Part shown: positions 46,101-55,125 of the stretch, piece by piece | How the letters are laid out: each line of letters begins with the position of its first letter | How positions within the stretch are numbered: position 1 is the stretch's first letter | Notes under the pieces: model-generated | Databases searched by the model: none | What the model saw: the letters and a program-made list of their open reading frames with translations, nothing else | What the model was told of the DNA's origin: nothing | Assembly (NCBI RefSeq): GCF_030758345.1 | Contig: NZ_JAVAMO010000018.1 | Location: 28,198 to 92,197 of the forward strand | Direction of reading: 5' to 3' | Length of the DNA stretch: 64,000 nt | From: Ruegeria discodermiae | Lineage (GTDB): Bacteria; Pseudomonadota; Alphaproteobacteria; Rhodobacterales; Rhodobacteraceae | Translations under genes and position numbers: made by a program

Positions 46101-46703
46101 ATGCCTGCCGAAATCCGCAAAACCCTGCTGCATGTGGAAAACACCCTGATCGAAGGGGGCAAGGTTGCTGAACAGCCGCTGAAGATGATCGCCGCTATTG
46201 CAGTGATCACAAACCCATGGGCGGGGCGCGGTTTTGTCGAAGATCTGAAGCCCCAGATTCACGATTGCGCCCCGGGACTGGGCCAGCTGCTGACGGATAT
46301 GGTGCTGGAGGCCGCCAGCGGTGGCGACAAGGTCGAAGGGTATGGCAAGGCGGCTATCGTGGGTGTGAATGGGGAGGTGGAGCATGGCTCGGCCCTGATC
46401 CACACGCTGCGCTTTGGCAATGTCTACCGCGAGGCGGTGGGGGCCAAATCTTATCTGGCCTTTACCAACACGCGTGGCCCGGCAAATGCAGCGATGCAGA
46501 TTCCGCTGATGGACAAGAATGACGGCGGGCGGCGCAGCCACTACCTGACGATCCAGTTGCAGGTTGCGGATGCGCCCGCGCCGGACGAGATCATGATCGC
46601 GCTTGGCGCCTCGATTGGCGGGCGTCCGCATCACCGGATCGGGGACCGCTATCAGGACCTCAAGGAACTGGGCCATGACGTTGACAACCCTGCAGCTGTC
46701 TGA
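46101..46703 (+). CDS. AA_synth (PF06684) family protein
   Basis: The 200-residue protein contains ENTLIEGGKVAEQPLKMIAAIAVITNPWAGRGFVEDL and YGKAAIVGVNGEVEHGSALIHT, then NTRGPANAAMQIPLMDK. This pattern belongs to the family called 'amino acid synthesis', whose name rests on old genetics; the reaction is not known. Members occur beside flavin monooxygenases and aldehyde dehydrogenases. It is the first gene of the catabolic cluster and overlaps the next gene by 29 bases. Confidence 0.8.
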   Translation: MPAEIRKTLLHVENTLIEGGKVAEQPLKMIAAIAVITNPWAGRGFVEDLKPQIHDCAPGLGQLLTDMVLEAASGGDKVEGYGKAAIVGVNGEVEHGSALIHTLRFGNVYREAVGAKSYLAFTNTRGPANAAMQIPLMDKNDGGRRSHYLTIQLQVADAPAPDEIMIALGASIGGRPHHRIGDRYQDLKELGHDVDNPAAV

Positions 46704-47502
46704 GCCGTTTGGCCCAGTTGCCTGTCGCGAGGCGGGGCTTTCCCATGCCGGGAACGCACCTCCGCTGGTGCTGATACATGGTGTGGGGATGCAGTCGGCG
46801 GCCTGGGGGCCGCAGATCGAGGCGCTTGCTGATGCGCATCATATCATTGCTTTGGACATGCCCGGACATGGCGGCAGCGACCAGATCGCGGCCGGGTCCG
46901 AATTGCCCATCTTTCTGGACTGGTTACTGGCGGTTCTGGATGGCCTTCAGCTGACACAGGTCAATCTGGCGGGGCATTCCATGGGCGCGCTGATTGCCGG
47001 CGGATTTGCGGTGCGCCACCCGGACCGGGTGGCCCGAGTCGCCCTGCTGAACGGCGTCTATTGCCGCGACGCGGCGGCCAGCAAATCGGTGATCGCGCGG
47101 GCCGAACTGATTGGCACGGGGGCGTTTGATCTGGAAACGCCGCTGCAGCGCTGGTTTGGAGATACCGCAACGGATCGGGCGGCGCGCGACCATGTGGCGT
47201 CGTGGCTGTCGGAGGTCGATATTGACGGCTATGCCACCGCATACGGGGCGTTTGCGCGCGGCGACAGGCTCTATGCGGACGGGTTCGGGCAGATCGCCTG
47301 CCCATTGCTGGCGCTGACAGGCGACGGCGACCCCAACTCGACCCCGGCCATGTCGCGGGCCATGGCGCAGGCGGCCCCGCGCGGGCAGGCTGTTGTCATC
47401 GAAAACCACCGGCATATGGTCAACCTGACGGCTCCGGATGCGGTCAACGCAGCGCTGGAGGCCTGGCTGGCAACTCCACTGGAAGAGGGTGATCCCACAT
47501 GA
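46675..47502 (+). CDS. Alpha/beta hydrolase
   Basis: The 275-residue protein has the hydrolase fold: oxyanion-hole LVLIHGVGMQSAAW, the nucleophile elbow GHSMGALIAG (Ser), an acid after LLALTGDGDPN and the catalytic His in ENHRHMVNL. It may open a ring or cleave an ester or amide formed by the monooxygenase. The start ATG 46675 follows AAGGAACT and lies within the end of the AA_synth gene. It overlaps the flavin reductase gene by four bases. Confidence 0.9.
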   Translation: MTLTTLQLSEPFGPVACREAGLSHAGNAPPLVLIHGVGMQSAAWGPQIEALADAHHIIALDMPGHGGSDQIAAGSELPIFLDWLLAVLDGLQLTQVNLAGHSMGALIAGGFAVRHPDRVARVALLNGVYCRDAAASKSVIARAELIGTGAFDLETPLQRWFGDTATDRAARDHVASWLSEVDIDGYATAYGAFARGDRLYADGFGQIACPLLALTGDGDPNSTPAMSRAMAQAAPRGQAVVIENHRHMVNLTAPDAVNAALEAWLATPLEEGDPT

Positions 47503-48434
47503 TCGAATTTGACCCCGACACATTGAACGACCCGCGCGCTCTGCGAAACGCCTTTGGCACGTTCATGACCGGCGTGACCGTTGTGACCACGCTGGAGGAC
47601 ACGGGGCAGCCACTGGGGTTTACCGCGAATTCCTTTGCCTCGGTCTCGCTTGATCCGCCTCTGGTTCTGGTCTGCCTGGCCAATAGCTCACGCAACTACG
47701 ACACGTTCGCGAACACGTCGCGCTTTGCCATCAACATTCTGGCCGAGTCCCAGATCGAGGTCTCCAACACCTTTGCCCGCCCGGTCGAGGACCGCTTCGC
47801 CAAGGTGGGCTGGCAGCCGGGGCCGCACGGGTCCCCCATTCTGGACGATGTGTCGGCCTGGTTCGATTGCAGCATGTTCAACACGGTTGATGCAGGCGAT
47901 CACCTGATCTTGATCGGCGAGGTCAAAGCCTTTGATCAGGAAATCGCACCGGGGCTGGGATATGCCCGCGGCGCCTATGTCACCCCCGCTGCCGAGGCGA
48001 AGGCGATGAGCAAGCGCACCGGCATGATCGTGTCTGCCCTGATCGAGCGGAACGGGAAGATCCTGTTGCAGGATGATGGCAATGGCGGTCTGACGATCCC
48101 GGCCACCGATGATGTGGCAGATGGGGCCAACGTTGCGCTGGCACGGCTGATCAGCGACAGCGGGATACAGGCGGAACCGGGATTTGTCTTTTCCGTCTAT
48201 CAGGATGAAGCGCGCAAACATCAACACATCTCATTCCTGTGTCAGGCTGCTGATGGCGCGCCGCAGAACGGTGCCTATACCGAGCTCAACGCCTCCACAT
48301 TGATGGATGTCGCTGATCCGGCCATCTGCACCATGCTGGAGCGGTTCGCCAGGGAAAGCCGCATAGGGAATTTTGGGGTGTATTACGGCAACGAGGTGAG
48401 TGGCGAGGTCAAGCCGCTCACCCCTGGGAGTTAA
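47499..48434 (+). CDS. Flavin reductase with a degenerate Nudix-like C-terminal domain
   Basis: Residues 1-165 are a flavin-reductase domain (ALRNAFGTFMTGVTVVTTLEDTGQPLGFTANSFASVSLDPPLVLVCL), which supplies reduced flavin to the monooxygenase encoded next. Residues 175-311 look like a Nudix fold (GMIVSALIERNGKILLQDDGNGGLTIPATDDVADGANVALARLI), but the Nudix-box glutamates are missing. This half is therefore probably a sensor or docking domain, not a hydrolase. The fusion is unusual. Confidence 0.82.
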   Translation: MIEFDPDTLNDPRALRNAFGTFMTGVTVVTTLEDTGQPLGFTANSFASVSLDPPLVLVCLANSSRNYDTFANTSRFAINILAESQIEVSNTFARPVEDRFAKVGWQPGPHGSPILDDVSAWFDCSMFNTVDAGDHLILIGEVKAFDQEIAPGLGYARGAYVTPAAEAKAMSKRTGMIVSALIERNGKILLQDDGNGGLTIPATDDVADGANVALARLISDSGIQAEPGFVFSVYQDEARKHQHISFLCQAADGAPQNGAYTELNASTLMDVADPAICTMLERFARESRIGNFGVYYGNEVSGEVKPLTPGS

Positions 48435-48440
48435 GTCAGT

Positions 48441-49478
48441 ATGAAGTTCTCACTCTTTGCGCATATGGAGCGGATCTCACCGGATCAGGACCAGAAACAG
48501 CTTTATAACGAGTTCATCCAGCTGTGCAAAATCGCCGATGCGGGCGGGATGCACGCGGTCTGGACCGGCGAGCACCATGGCATGAACTTCACCATCGCGC
48601 CGAACCCGTTCCTGAACCTGGTCGATGTTGCGCGCCTTACCAAAAACGTGCGGTTGGGCACCGGCACGGTTATTGCGCCGTTCTGGCATCCGATCCGTCT
48701 GGCGGGCGAGGCGGCGATGGCCGATATCATCACCGACGGGCGCCTTGATCTGGGGATCGCGCGCGGGGCCTATACTTTCGAATATGAGCGGCTGATGCCG
48801 GGGATGGACGCCTGGGAGGCCGGTCAGAGAATGCGCGAGCTGATCCCCGCCGTGCAAAACCTGTGGCAGGGCGATTATGTGCATGAGGGCGCGTTCTATC
48901 AGTTCCCCAAAACCACCTCCGCCCCGCAGCCCGTCCAGCAGGATGGCCCGCCGATCTGGGTGGCCGCACGCGACCCCAACAGCCATGAATTTGCGGTTCA
49001 GAACAATTGCAACGTGCAGGTGACGCCGCTCTGGAACGGGGATGAAGAGGTCCGCAGCCTCATGTCCAAGTTCAACGATGCCTGCACCAAGTTCCCTGAT
49101 GTGGCGCGGCCGAAAATCATGTTGCTGATGCACACTTATGTGGCCGGGGATGATGCGGATGTGAAACAGGCGGCGATCGAGCTGAACCGGTTCTATTGCT
49201 ACTTCGGTGCATGGTTCATGAACAAGCGCGACATCAATCAGGGCCTGATCGACCCGCTCAGCGATGACGAGATCACGGCCCATCCCTTCTACACGCCTGA
49301 GAATATGGAACGCGATCTGGTGATCGGCACCGCCGGCACAGTCATCGACCGGCTGCGCCAGTACCAAGAGCTTGGTTATGACGAGTATTCCTTCTGGATC
49401 GATTCCAGCATGCCGTTTGAGCGCAAGAAAGCCTCGCTGGAGCGGTTCATCAAAGACGTCATGCCGGCCTTTCAATAA
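48441..49478 (+). CDS. Luciferase-like (LLM class) flavin-dependent monooxygenase
   Basis: The 345-residue protein of the bacterial-luciferase fold starts MKFSLFAHMERISPDQDQKQLYNEFIQLCKIAD and continues GEHHGMNFTIAPNPFLNLVDVARLT. LGTGTVIAPFWHPIRLAGEAAM and GRLDLGIARGAYTFEYERLM complete the FMN-binding region. It needs reduced FMN from the adjacent reductase and inserts oxygen into an unknown substrate, often opening a C-N, C-S or ring bond. It lies six bases after the reductase gene. Confidence 0.92.
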   Translation: MKFSLFAHMERISPDQDQKQLYNEFIQLCKIADAGGMHAVWTGEHHGMNFTIAPNPFLNLVDVARLTKNVRLGTGTVIAPFWHPIRLAGEAAMADIITDGRLDLGIARGAYTFEYERLMPGMDAWEAGQRMRELIPAVQNLWQGDYVHEGAFYQFPKTTSAPQPVQQDGPPIWVAARDPNSHEFAVQNNCNVQVTPLWNGDEEVRSLMSKFNDACTKFPDVARPKIMLLMHTYVAGDDADVKQAAIELNRFYCYFGAWFMNKRDINQGLIDPLSDDEITAHPFYTPENMERDLVIGTAGTVIDRLRQYQELGYDEYSFWIDSSMPFERKKASLERFIKDVMPAFQ

Positions 49479-49492
49479 GGGATCGTCGTAAA

Positions 49493-50956
49493 ATGCAGCA
49501 GTTTCAACAGTATATCGATGGCACCTTCTCGAACGGGTCCGGGTGGTTTGACAGTCTGGACCCGGCGACCGGCACGGTCTGGGCGCAAATGCCCGAGGCT
49601 GCGGTCGAGGATGTCAACAGGGCTGTTGAGGCTGCTGAGCGTGCGTTTTTCTCACCCGAATGGGCCGGGATGACCGCCACCGCACGCGGCAAGCTGCTCT
49701 ACCGACTGGCGAATCTGGTCGCGGAAAACGCCCCGCGTCTGGCCGAGCTTGAGACCCGCGATACCGGCAAGATCATCCGCGAAACATCGGCGCAGATCGC
49801 TTATGTGGCGGAATATTACCGCTATTATGCCGGGCTGGCAGACAAGATCGAGGGGGCGCATCTGCCGATCGACAAGCCGGATATGGAGGTCTGGCTACGC
49901 CGCGAGCCGATCGGCGTCGTGGCGGCGGTGGTGCCGTGGAACTCGCAGCTGTTCCTGTCGGCGGTCAAGATCGGACCGGCGCTGGCGGCGGGCTGCAGCG
50001 TGGTTCTGAAAGCCTCCGAGGACGGCCCGGCGCCGATGCTGGAATTTGCGCGCATTTTTGATCAGGCGGGCTTTCCCAACGGCGTGCTGAACGTCATCAC
50101 AGGCGGCCCCATGGCCGGGGCCACCCTGACCAGCCATCCCAAAGTGGCCCATGTCGCCTTTACCGGCGGGCCGGAGACGGCGCGCCATATCGTGCGCAAC
50201 TCGGCCGAGAATCTTGCCTCCACCTCGCTGGAGCTGGGCGGCAAATCCCCGTTCATCGTGTTCGAGGATGCCGATATCGCCAGCGCGGTGAACGCGCAGA
50301 TCTCGGGCATTTTTGCCGCCACGGGTCAAAGCTGCGTGGCCGGGTCGCGCCTTGTGGTGCAGGCCTCGATCAAGGATGCCTTTCTGGCCCGCCTCAAGGA
50401 AAAGGCCGAGGCCGTCGTCATTGGGGCACCTGATGACATGGATACCGAAATTGGCCCGCTCTGCACAAAGCGCCAGCGTGACATCGCGGTTGATCTGATC
50501 GCGCGCTCCGTCGCGCAGGGGGCCAGGCTGGTGACCGGCGGCAGGCCCAGCGACCGCGACGGGTTCTACTTCCCCCCCACCATCCTGGATTGTTCCGAGG
50601 CCCGCGACGCGGACAGCCTGACCAACGAATTCTTTGGCCCGGTGCTGTCAGTTGTGTCTTTCGAGACCGAAGAGGATGCCATCGACATCGCCAATGACAC
50701 GCAGTTCGGCCTGGCCTCGGGCCTGTTCACCCAGAACCTGACCCGCGCCCACCGCATGATCCGCGCCATCCGCGCCGGCATCGTCTGGGTCAACACCTAC
50801 CGCGCCGTCAGCCCGATCGCTCCCTTCGGCGGCCACGGCCTCTCCGGCCACGGACGCGAAGGCGGCCTCCAAGCCGCGCTCGACTACACAAAGGTAAAAT
50901 CCGTCTGGCTACGCACCAGCGACGACCCAATCCCGGATCCGTTCGTCATGCGCTGA
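49493..50956 (+). CDS. NAD(P)+-dependent aldehyde dehydrogenase
   Basis: The 487-residue enzyme has catalytic Cys281 in TGQSCVAGSR and Glu247 in LELGGKSPF, with NAD-binding VPWNSQLFLSAVKIGPALAAG. It oxidises the aldehyde that the monooxygenase and hydrolase are expected to release, giving a carboxylate for central metabolism. It is the last gene of the cluster, 14 bases after the monooxygenase gene, and is convergent with the flavoprotein gene that follows. Confidence 0.94.
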   Translation: MQQFQQYIDGTFSNGSGWFDSLDPATGTVWAQMPEAAVEDVNRAVEAAERAFFSPEWAGMTATARGKLLYRLANLVAENAPRLAELETRDTGKIIRETSAQIAYVAEYYRYYAGLADKIEGAHLPIDKPDMEVWLRREPIGVVAAVVPWNSQLFLSAVKIGPALAAGCSVVLKASEDGPAPMLEFARIFDQAGFPNGVLNVITGGPMAGATLTSHPKVAHVAFTGGPETARHIVRNSAENLASTSLELGGKSPFIVFEDADIASAVNAQISGIFAATGQSCVAGSRLVVQASIKDAFLARLKEKAEAVVIGAPDDMDTEIGPLCTKRQRDIAVDLIARSVAQGARLVTGGRPSDRDGFYFPPTILDCSEARDADSLTNEFFGPVLSVVSFETEEDAIDIANDTQFGLASGLFTQNLTRAHRMIRAIRAGIVWVNTYRAVSPIAPFGGHGLSGHGREGGLQAALDYTKVKSVWLRTSDDPIPDPFVMR

Positions 50957-50980
50957 CGCCCCCGAGGCGCTGAGTCTTGC

Positions 50981-53419
50981 TTAGCTACGCATCCGGATGA
51001 AATCGGGATCATAGGGGGCGGATGCGATGACCTCGGTCGCGACCCGTTCACCACAAAGGTCCAGCTCCATCCGCGCGCCCTGATCGGCGAGCTCGGGATC
51101 AACAAAGGCATAAGCCAGGTTCATCCCGACCCGGTGACCCCAATCGCCAGAGGTTACCGTGCCTACAACCCGGTCACCCTGCATCAGAGAGGCACCCCCA
51201 TGGGCCGGGGCATGACTGGCGTCAACGCGCAGGGTGACGAGCCGTTTGCGCGGCCCGTCGATCCGGCGCTGCAGCAACGCGGTTTTGCCGACAAAGTCGA
51301 TTTCCTTGTCTGGTCGGACGAACCGATCAAGCGCTGTTTCAAACGGATCGAACTCTGTCAGCAGCTCGGCCTTCCAGTGCAGGAACCCTTTTTCCATCCG
51401 CATCGAGTCCACCGCGCGCGCGCCGAAGAGTTTTAGCCCATACGCTTCGCCCGCCCGCCGCAGCGCCAGATAGGCGGCATAGAGCGAGGCGTTCGGGACA
51501 TGGATCTCATAGGCCAGTTCCCCCGAAAAGCTGACGCCCATCACAACAGCCGGGGCAATTCCGACAAAGCACTCGCGCGCGCTGAGCCAGGGAAAGGTCG
51601 CCGCCGACCAGTCACCGCGTGCGCAGCAGGATAGCACCGCGCGCGCGTTGGGACCGGCAAGCACCAGAATGGTGTGCTCATTGGTCAGGCTGCGCAGATG
51701 AACATCTTCGCCACCCGCGATATGGGCGCTGAGCCAATCCATGTCGTGATACTCCGCCGCCGCCGCCGAGCCCAACCAGACGCGGTCCGGGCCACGGTCG
51801 CTGGCGGGCAGGTTGGCGATGGTGGCCTCGCTTTTGATCGTGCCATGATGGTTCAGCAGATAGCCCAGCCCGACCCGGCCCGCGCGTTTGGTCACCGCTC
51901 CGCAGATCATCCGGTCAAGGAAGCGGTGGCGATCCGCGCCGGTGATCTCGATGCGGTTGAAACCATTGACCTCGCAAAGGCCGACATTGTCCTGAACGTT
52001 CCTGACCTCAGCCGCGACAAGATCGAAGGTCTCGTCGAAATTGAAGCTGAGCGTGGGGTGAAACTCGGCACTTGGCTTGATGTAATCGACCCGCTCCCAG
52101 CCGTTCACGACGGTGAACTCCGCGCCTTCCGCTGCCAGCACAGGGGTCAGGGGTGTGGTCTTGGCAGGTCTGCCTGCGGGGCGGTGTTCGTGGGGGAAGT
52201 GAAAGCGGAACTCGTTCTGATAATCCTCGATTGCTTTCAATGCTGTCAGTTCCACATTGGCGTGGCCTGTAAAGCGGCGCGGGTCCAGAACCCAGGTGTC
52301 ATAACACGCCTCACCATGCACGATCTGTTGGGCCAGCAACCAGCCATGGCCGCCACCCTCGCCAAGCCCGGCGCGCAACCCGATGATGCAGAAAGCGTTG
52401 CGCTTGCCCGGGATCGGGCCAACCAGCGGCGCGCCATCTATCGTATAGGTGATCGGGCCGTTCACGACAGTGTGGATGCCCACCTCGGTCAGGGCCGGCA
52501 TGCGCGCAAACGCGCCTTCCAGCACGTCGGTGATGCGGTCCAGATCATCCGGGCAGAGCGCATTGACGAAATTCGGGTCGATCCCGTCCATGCCCCAGGT
52601 CTTGCAATCCTGTTCGTAGAACCCGACCAGCAGCCCGTTCTTTTCCTGACGGCAATAGTAATCCGAGATCGGGCAGCGGATCAGCGGCATGCGGTGACCG
52701 GCCTGCTTAATGGCGGGGATTTCTTCGGTCAGGAAATACTGATGCTCCATCGAGGCAACGGGATGATGCACCCCCATCATCGCCCCGACCTCGTTGACCC
52801 GGTAGCCGCAGGCATTGACGATAATGTCGCAATCGATGTCGCCCTTTTGGGTATGTACGGTCCAGGTGTCATCCTTGTGCTGCGTCAGCGCGGTCACCGG
52901 CGTGTTGCGATAGACCTCTGCCCCGGCCTTGCGGGCGCGTCGGGCCAGCGCCTGACACAGCTGCGCCGGGTCGATATCGCCATCGAGCGGGTCCCAGAGC
53001 CCGCCCAGCAGGTTGTCAGTCGAGATCAGCGGATGCCGCCGGGCACATTCTGCGGCATCGATCACCTCAAACTCCACGCCCATGCCGCGCGCCATCGAGG
53101 CGAAATGGCGATAGCCCTGCATCTGCGCCTCGGTATTGGCCAGTCGCATGCCGCCATCGCCATGGTGGTAGTTGATCGGATAGTCGGGGTCGTCGGCCAA
53201 TTCCTTGTAAAGGTTGATCGAATGGGTCTTCAGGCCAACCATCGTCTGGGTCATGCCGAAATTCGTGACCTGAGCGGCGGAATGCCAGGTCGTGCCGCTG
53301 GTCAACTCGTTACGCTCGACCAGTACCACATCGCTCCAGCCTTCTTGTGTCAGATGGTAGAGCGTCGAACAGCCCGCGATGCCACCACCGATAACCACAA
53401 CTCTTGTCCGGGATTTCAT
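50981..53419 (-). CDS. Dimethylglycine/sarcosine dehydrogenase-like FAD protein with GcvT domain
   Basis: The 813-residue protein has an N-terminal FAD-dependent oxidase domain (RVVVIGGGIAGCSTLYHLTQEGW, TWHSAAQVTNFG) and a C-terminal GcvT/folate-binding half (about 420-813; LGYLLNHHGTIKSEATI, GAMRMEKGFLHW-like segment SMRMEKGFLHWKAEL). Such enzymes N-demethylate glycine derivatives and pass the methyl carbon to tetrahydrofolate. The start ATG 53419 has GGAGG seven bases upstream. It is divergent from an MttB-family gene, and both probably act on a methylated amine. Confidence 0.9.
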   Translation of the reverse strand: MKSRTRVVVIGGGIAGCSTLYHLTQEGWSDVVLVERNELTSGTTWHSAAQVTNFGMTQTMVGLKTHSINLYKELADDPDYPINYHHGDGGMRLANTEAQMQGYRHFASMARGMGVEFEVIDAAECARRHPLISTDNLLGGLWDPLDGDIDPAQLCQALARRARKAGAEVYRNTPVTALTQHKDDTWTVHTQKGDIDCDIIVNACGYRVNEVGAMMGVHHPVASMEHQYFLTEEIPAIKQAGHRMPLIRCPISDYYCRQEKNGLLVGFYEQDCKTWGMDGIDPNFVNALCPDDLDRITDVLEGAFARMPALTEVGIHTVVNGPITYTIDGAPLVGPIPGKRNAFCIIGLRAGLGEGGGHGWLLAQQIVHGEACYDTWVLDPRRFTGHANVELTALKAIEDYQNEFRFHFPHEHRPAGRPAKTTPLTPVLAAEGAEFTVVNGWERVDYIKPSAEFHPTLSFNFDETFDLVAAEVRNVQDNVGLCEVNGFNRIEITGADRHRFLDRMICGAVTKRAGRVGLGYLLNHHGTIKSEATIANLPASDRGPDRVWLGSAAAAEYHDMDWLSAHIAGGEDVHLRSLTNEHTILVLAGPNARAVLSCCARGDWSAATFPWLSARECFVGIAPAVVMGVSFSGELAYEIHVPNASLYAAYLALRRAGEAYGLKLFGARAVDSMRMEKGFLHWKAELLTEFDPFETALDRFVRPDKEIDFVGKTALLQRRIDGPRKRLVTLRVDASHAPAHGGASLMQGDRVVGTVTSGDWGHRVGMNLAYAFVDPELADQGARMELDLCGERVATEVIASAPYDPDFIRMRS

Positions 53420-53460
53420 ATATCCGCCTCCGAGGTTTGCCCGGACTCCGAAGGAGAAAT

Positions 53461-53548
53461 ATGGCAATGGGCAACAAGACTTTTATAATTACGATAAATT
53501 AGAAAATATGTTCTGAAATTTTAAAATTAGGTCCCAAAGCATTGCCAT
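53461..53548. promoter_or_regulatory. Inverted repeat around the AT-rich divergent promoter
   Basis: ATGGCAATG (53461-53469) and its exact complement CATTGCCAT (53540-53548) bracket an AT-rich core of about 70 bases. The core contains many TA steps and probably both promoters, one for the flavoprotein gene and one for the MttB-like gene. A dimeric regulator binding both half-sites could control both genes by looping. The LysR or LuxR protein encoded nearby is the candidate. Confidence 0.55.
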
Positions 53549-53602
53549 GGCCCCGGGCCTGCGGTTCCTAGGGGCAGCACAGACAAAGGATGCGGGAGAT
53601 CA

Positions 53603-55114
53603 GTGGAACCTGGCAAGCGAAGCGGACGGAAGGCGAGGCTGGTGCAGCGCGCTGCCAAGCCGAGGTTTGATCCCTGTCCGCCGGGGCAGATCGGTGGTGC
53701 CTATCAGCCGATGACGATCGATGAGCTTCAGCGCATCTTGGACACCGCTTTGGACCTGCTCGACCGGCTGGGCATGGGTGAGGTACCGCGTCGTCTACGC
53801 GATGATCTGCTGGCAGTTGGTGCACGAGAGCACGGCAATGGGCGGGTGGTATTTTCCCCTGATCTGGTCGGCAAGGCCATAGACAATGCCGCAAAGACCT
53901 TCGTGCTGCATGGGCGCGACGACAGCCGGTCGATCGAGGTTGGCGGTAACCGCGTGTATTTTGGCACTGGTGGGGCTGCCGTGCAGACGCTGGACATGGA
54001 AAGCGGCCTCTACCGTCCCTCCACGCTCAGGGATCTGCATGATTTTACGCGGTTGCAGGACACGCTGGCCAATGTCAGCTGGTTCACCCGCTGTTGTGTC
54101 GCCACCGATGTGCCCGACCCCTTAGATCTGGACGTCAACACCGCCTATGCGCTGATCAGGGGAACGACCAAGCCGACGGCAACCGCCTTTACCCTGGCCG
54201 ACCACGTGGCGCCTATTGTCGAGATGCTGGACATTGCCGCAGGTGGCCCCGGTGCGTTTTCCAGGCGGCCCTTCATGAAAGCCCATATCAGCCCGGTGAT
54301 TTCCCCGATGCGCTTTGGCGAGGATGCGGTGGATGTGGTCTATGAATGTATTCGGCACAACATTCCCATCTCCTGCATCACCGCCGCGCAGGCCGGGGCC
54401 ACCGCCCCGGCAACGCTGGCGGGGTTTCTGGCGCAATCCCTCGCCGAAACGCTGGCCAGCCTTGTGATGGTGCATGCCATACAGACGGGCTTTCCGATGG
54501 TGTTCTCGAACTGGCCCCTGGTCGTCGACCTGCGGACTGGCGCGTTTTCTGGCGGTAGCGGAGAAACCGCCGTTTTGAACGCGGCATCCGCCCAGATTTC
54601 CAACTGGCTGGGGCTGCCCTCGGGCGTGGCCTGCTCGATGACCGATGCCAAGGCGATCGATGCGCAATACGGGATGGAAAAAGGCCTTACCTCGCTTGCG
54701 GCGGGGCTGGCGGGGGGGAATCTGATCTATGAAAGCTCTGGCATGACGGCCTCGCTGCTGGGTGCAAGTTTCGAAGCGTTTGTTCTGGATGACGAGATGC
54801 ATTCCCACACCTATCGCGCGCTACGTGGGATCGAAGTGAGCGAGGAAAATCTGGGCTTTGAGGCCATCTGCGATGCTGTGCTGGGGGACGGGCATTTCCT
54901 AGGCAGTCAGCACACCTTTCAGGCGATGGAGCAGGATTATTTCTATCCCACACTCGCCGACCGCGCCGCGCCGCGCAGTTGGAGTGAGGGCGGCGCGCGC
55001 GACGCCTGGTCCCGGGCACGTGCGCGGGCAAAGGACATCCTGCAAAACCACTATCCGGCCTATCTGAGCGATAAGCAGGAAGCAGCTATTCGGGCGCAGT
55101 TCAGCATCTTGTAA
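53603..55114 (+). CDS. Trimethylamine methyltransferase (MttB) family protein, non-pyrrolysine
   Basis: The 503-residue protein matches the MttB superfamily: YQPMTIDELQRILDTALDLLDRLGM near the start, VYFGTGGAAVQTLDM, then STLRDLHDFTRLQDTL and FSNWPLVVDLRTGAFSGGSGE. There is no in-frame amber codon, so it belongs to the non-Pyl group, which includes glycine betaine, proline betaine and carnitine methyltransferases that methylate a corrinoid protein. No corrinoid protein is encoded here. The start is GTG 53603 with GGGAG upstream. It is convergent with the LysR gene, 11 bases away. Confidence 0.9.
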   Translation: MEPGKRSGRKARLVQRAAKPRFDPCPPGQIGGAYQPMTIDELQRILDTALDLLDRLGMGEVPRRLRDDLLAVGAREHGNGRVVFSPDLVGKAIDNAAKTFVLHGRDDSRSIEVGGNRVYFGTGGAAVQTLDMESGLYRPSTLRDLHDFTRLQDTLANVSWFTRCCVATDVPDPLDLDVNTAYALIRGTTKPTATAFTLADHVAPIVEMLDIAAGGPGAFSRRPFMKAHISPVISPMRFGEDAVDVVYECIRHNIPISCITAAQAGATAPATLAGFLAQSLAETLASLVMVHAIQTGFPMVFSNWPLVVDLRTGAFSGGSGETAVLNAASAQISNWLGLPSGVACSMTDAKAIDAQYGMEKGLTSLAAGLAGGNLIYESSGMTASLLGASFEAFVLDDEMHSHTYRALRGIEVSEENLGFEAICDAVLGDGHFLGSQHTFQAMEQDYFYPTLADRAAPRSWSEGGARDAWSRARARAKDILQNHYPAYLSDKQEAAIRAQFSIL

Positions 55115-55125
55115 AGGTTTGGCCG

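Noticed and set aside
51674..53488. 604-residue plus-strand open frame
   Set aside because: It is antisense to the dimethylglycine-dehydrogenase-like gene and rich in His/Arg/Asp as expected for a shadow.
53603..55114. Pyrrolysine-containing MttB
   Set aside because: The frame has no internal TAG, and no pyl genes are seen.
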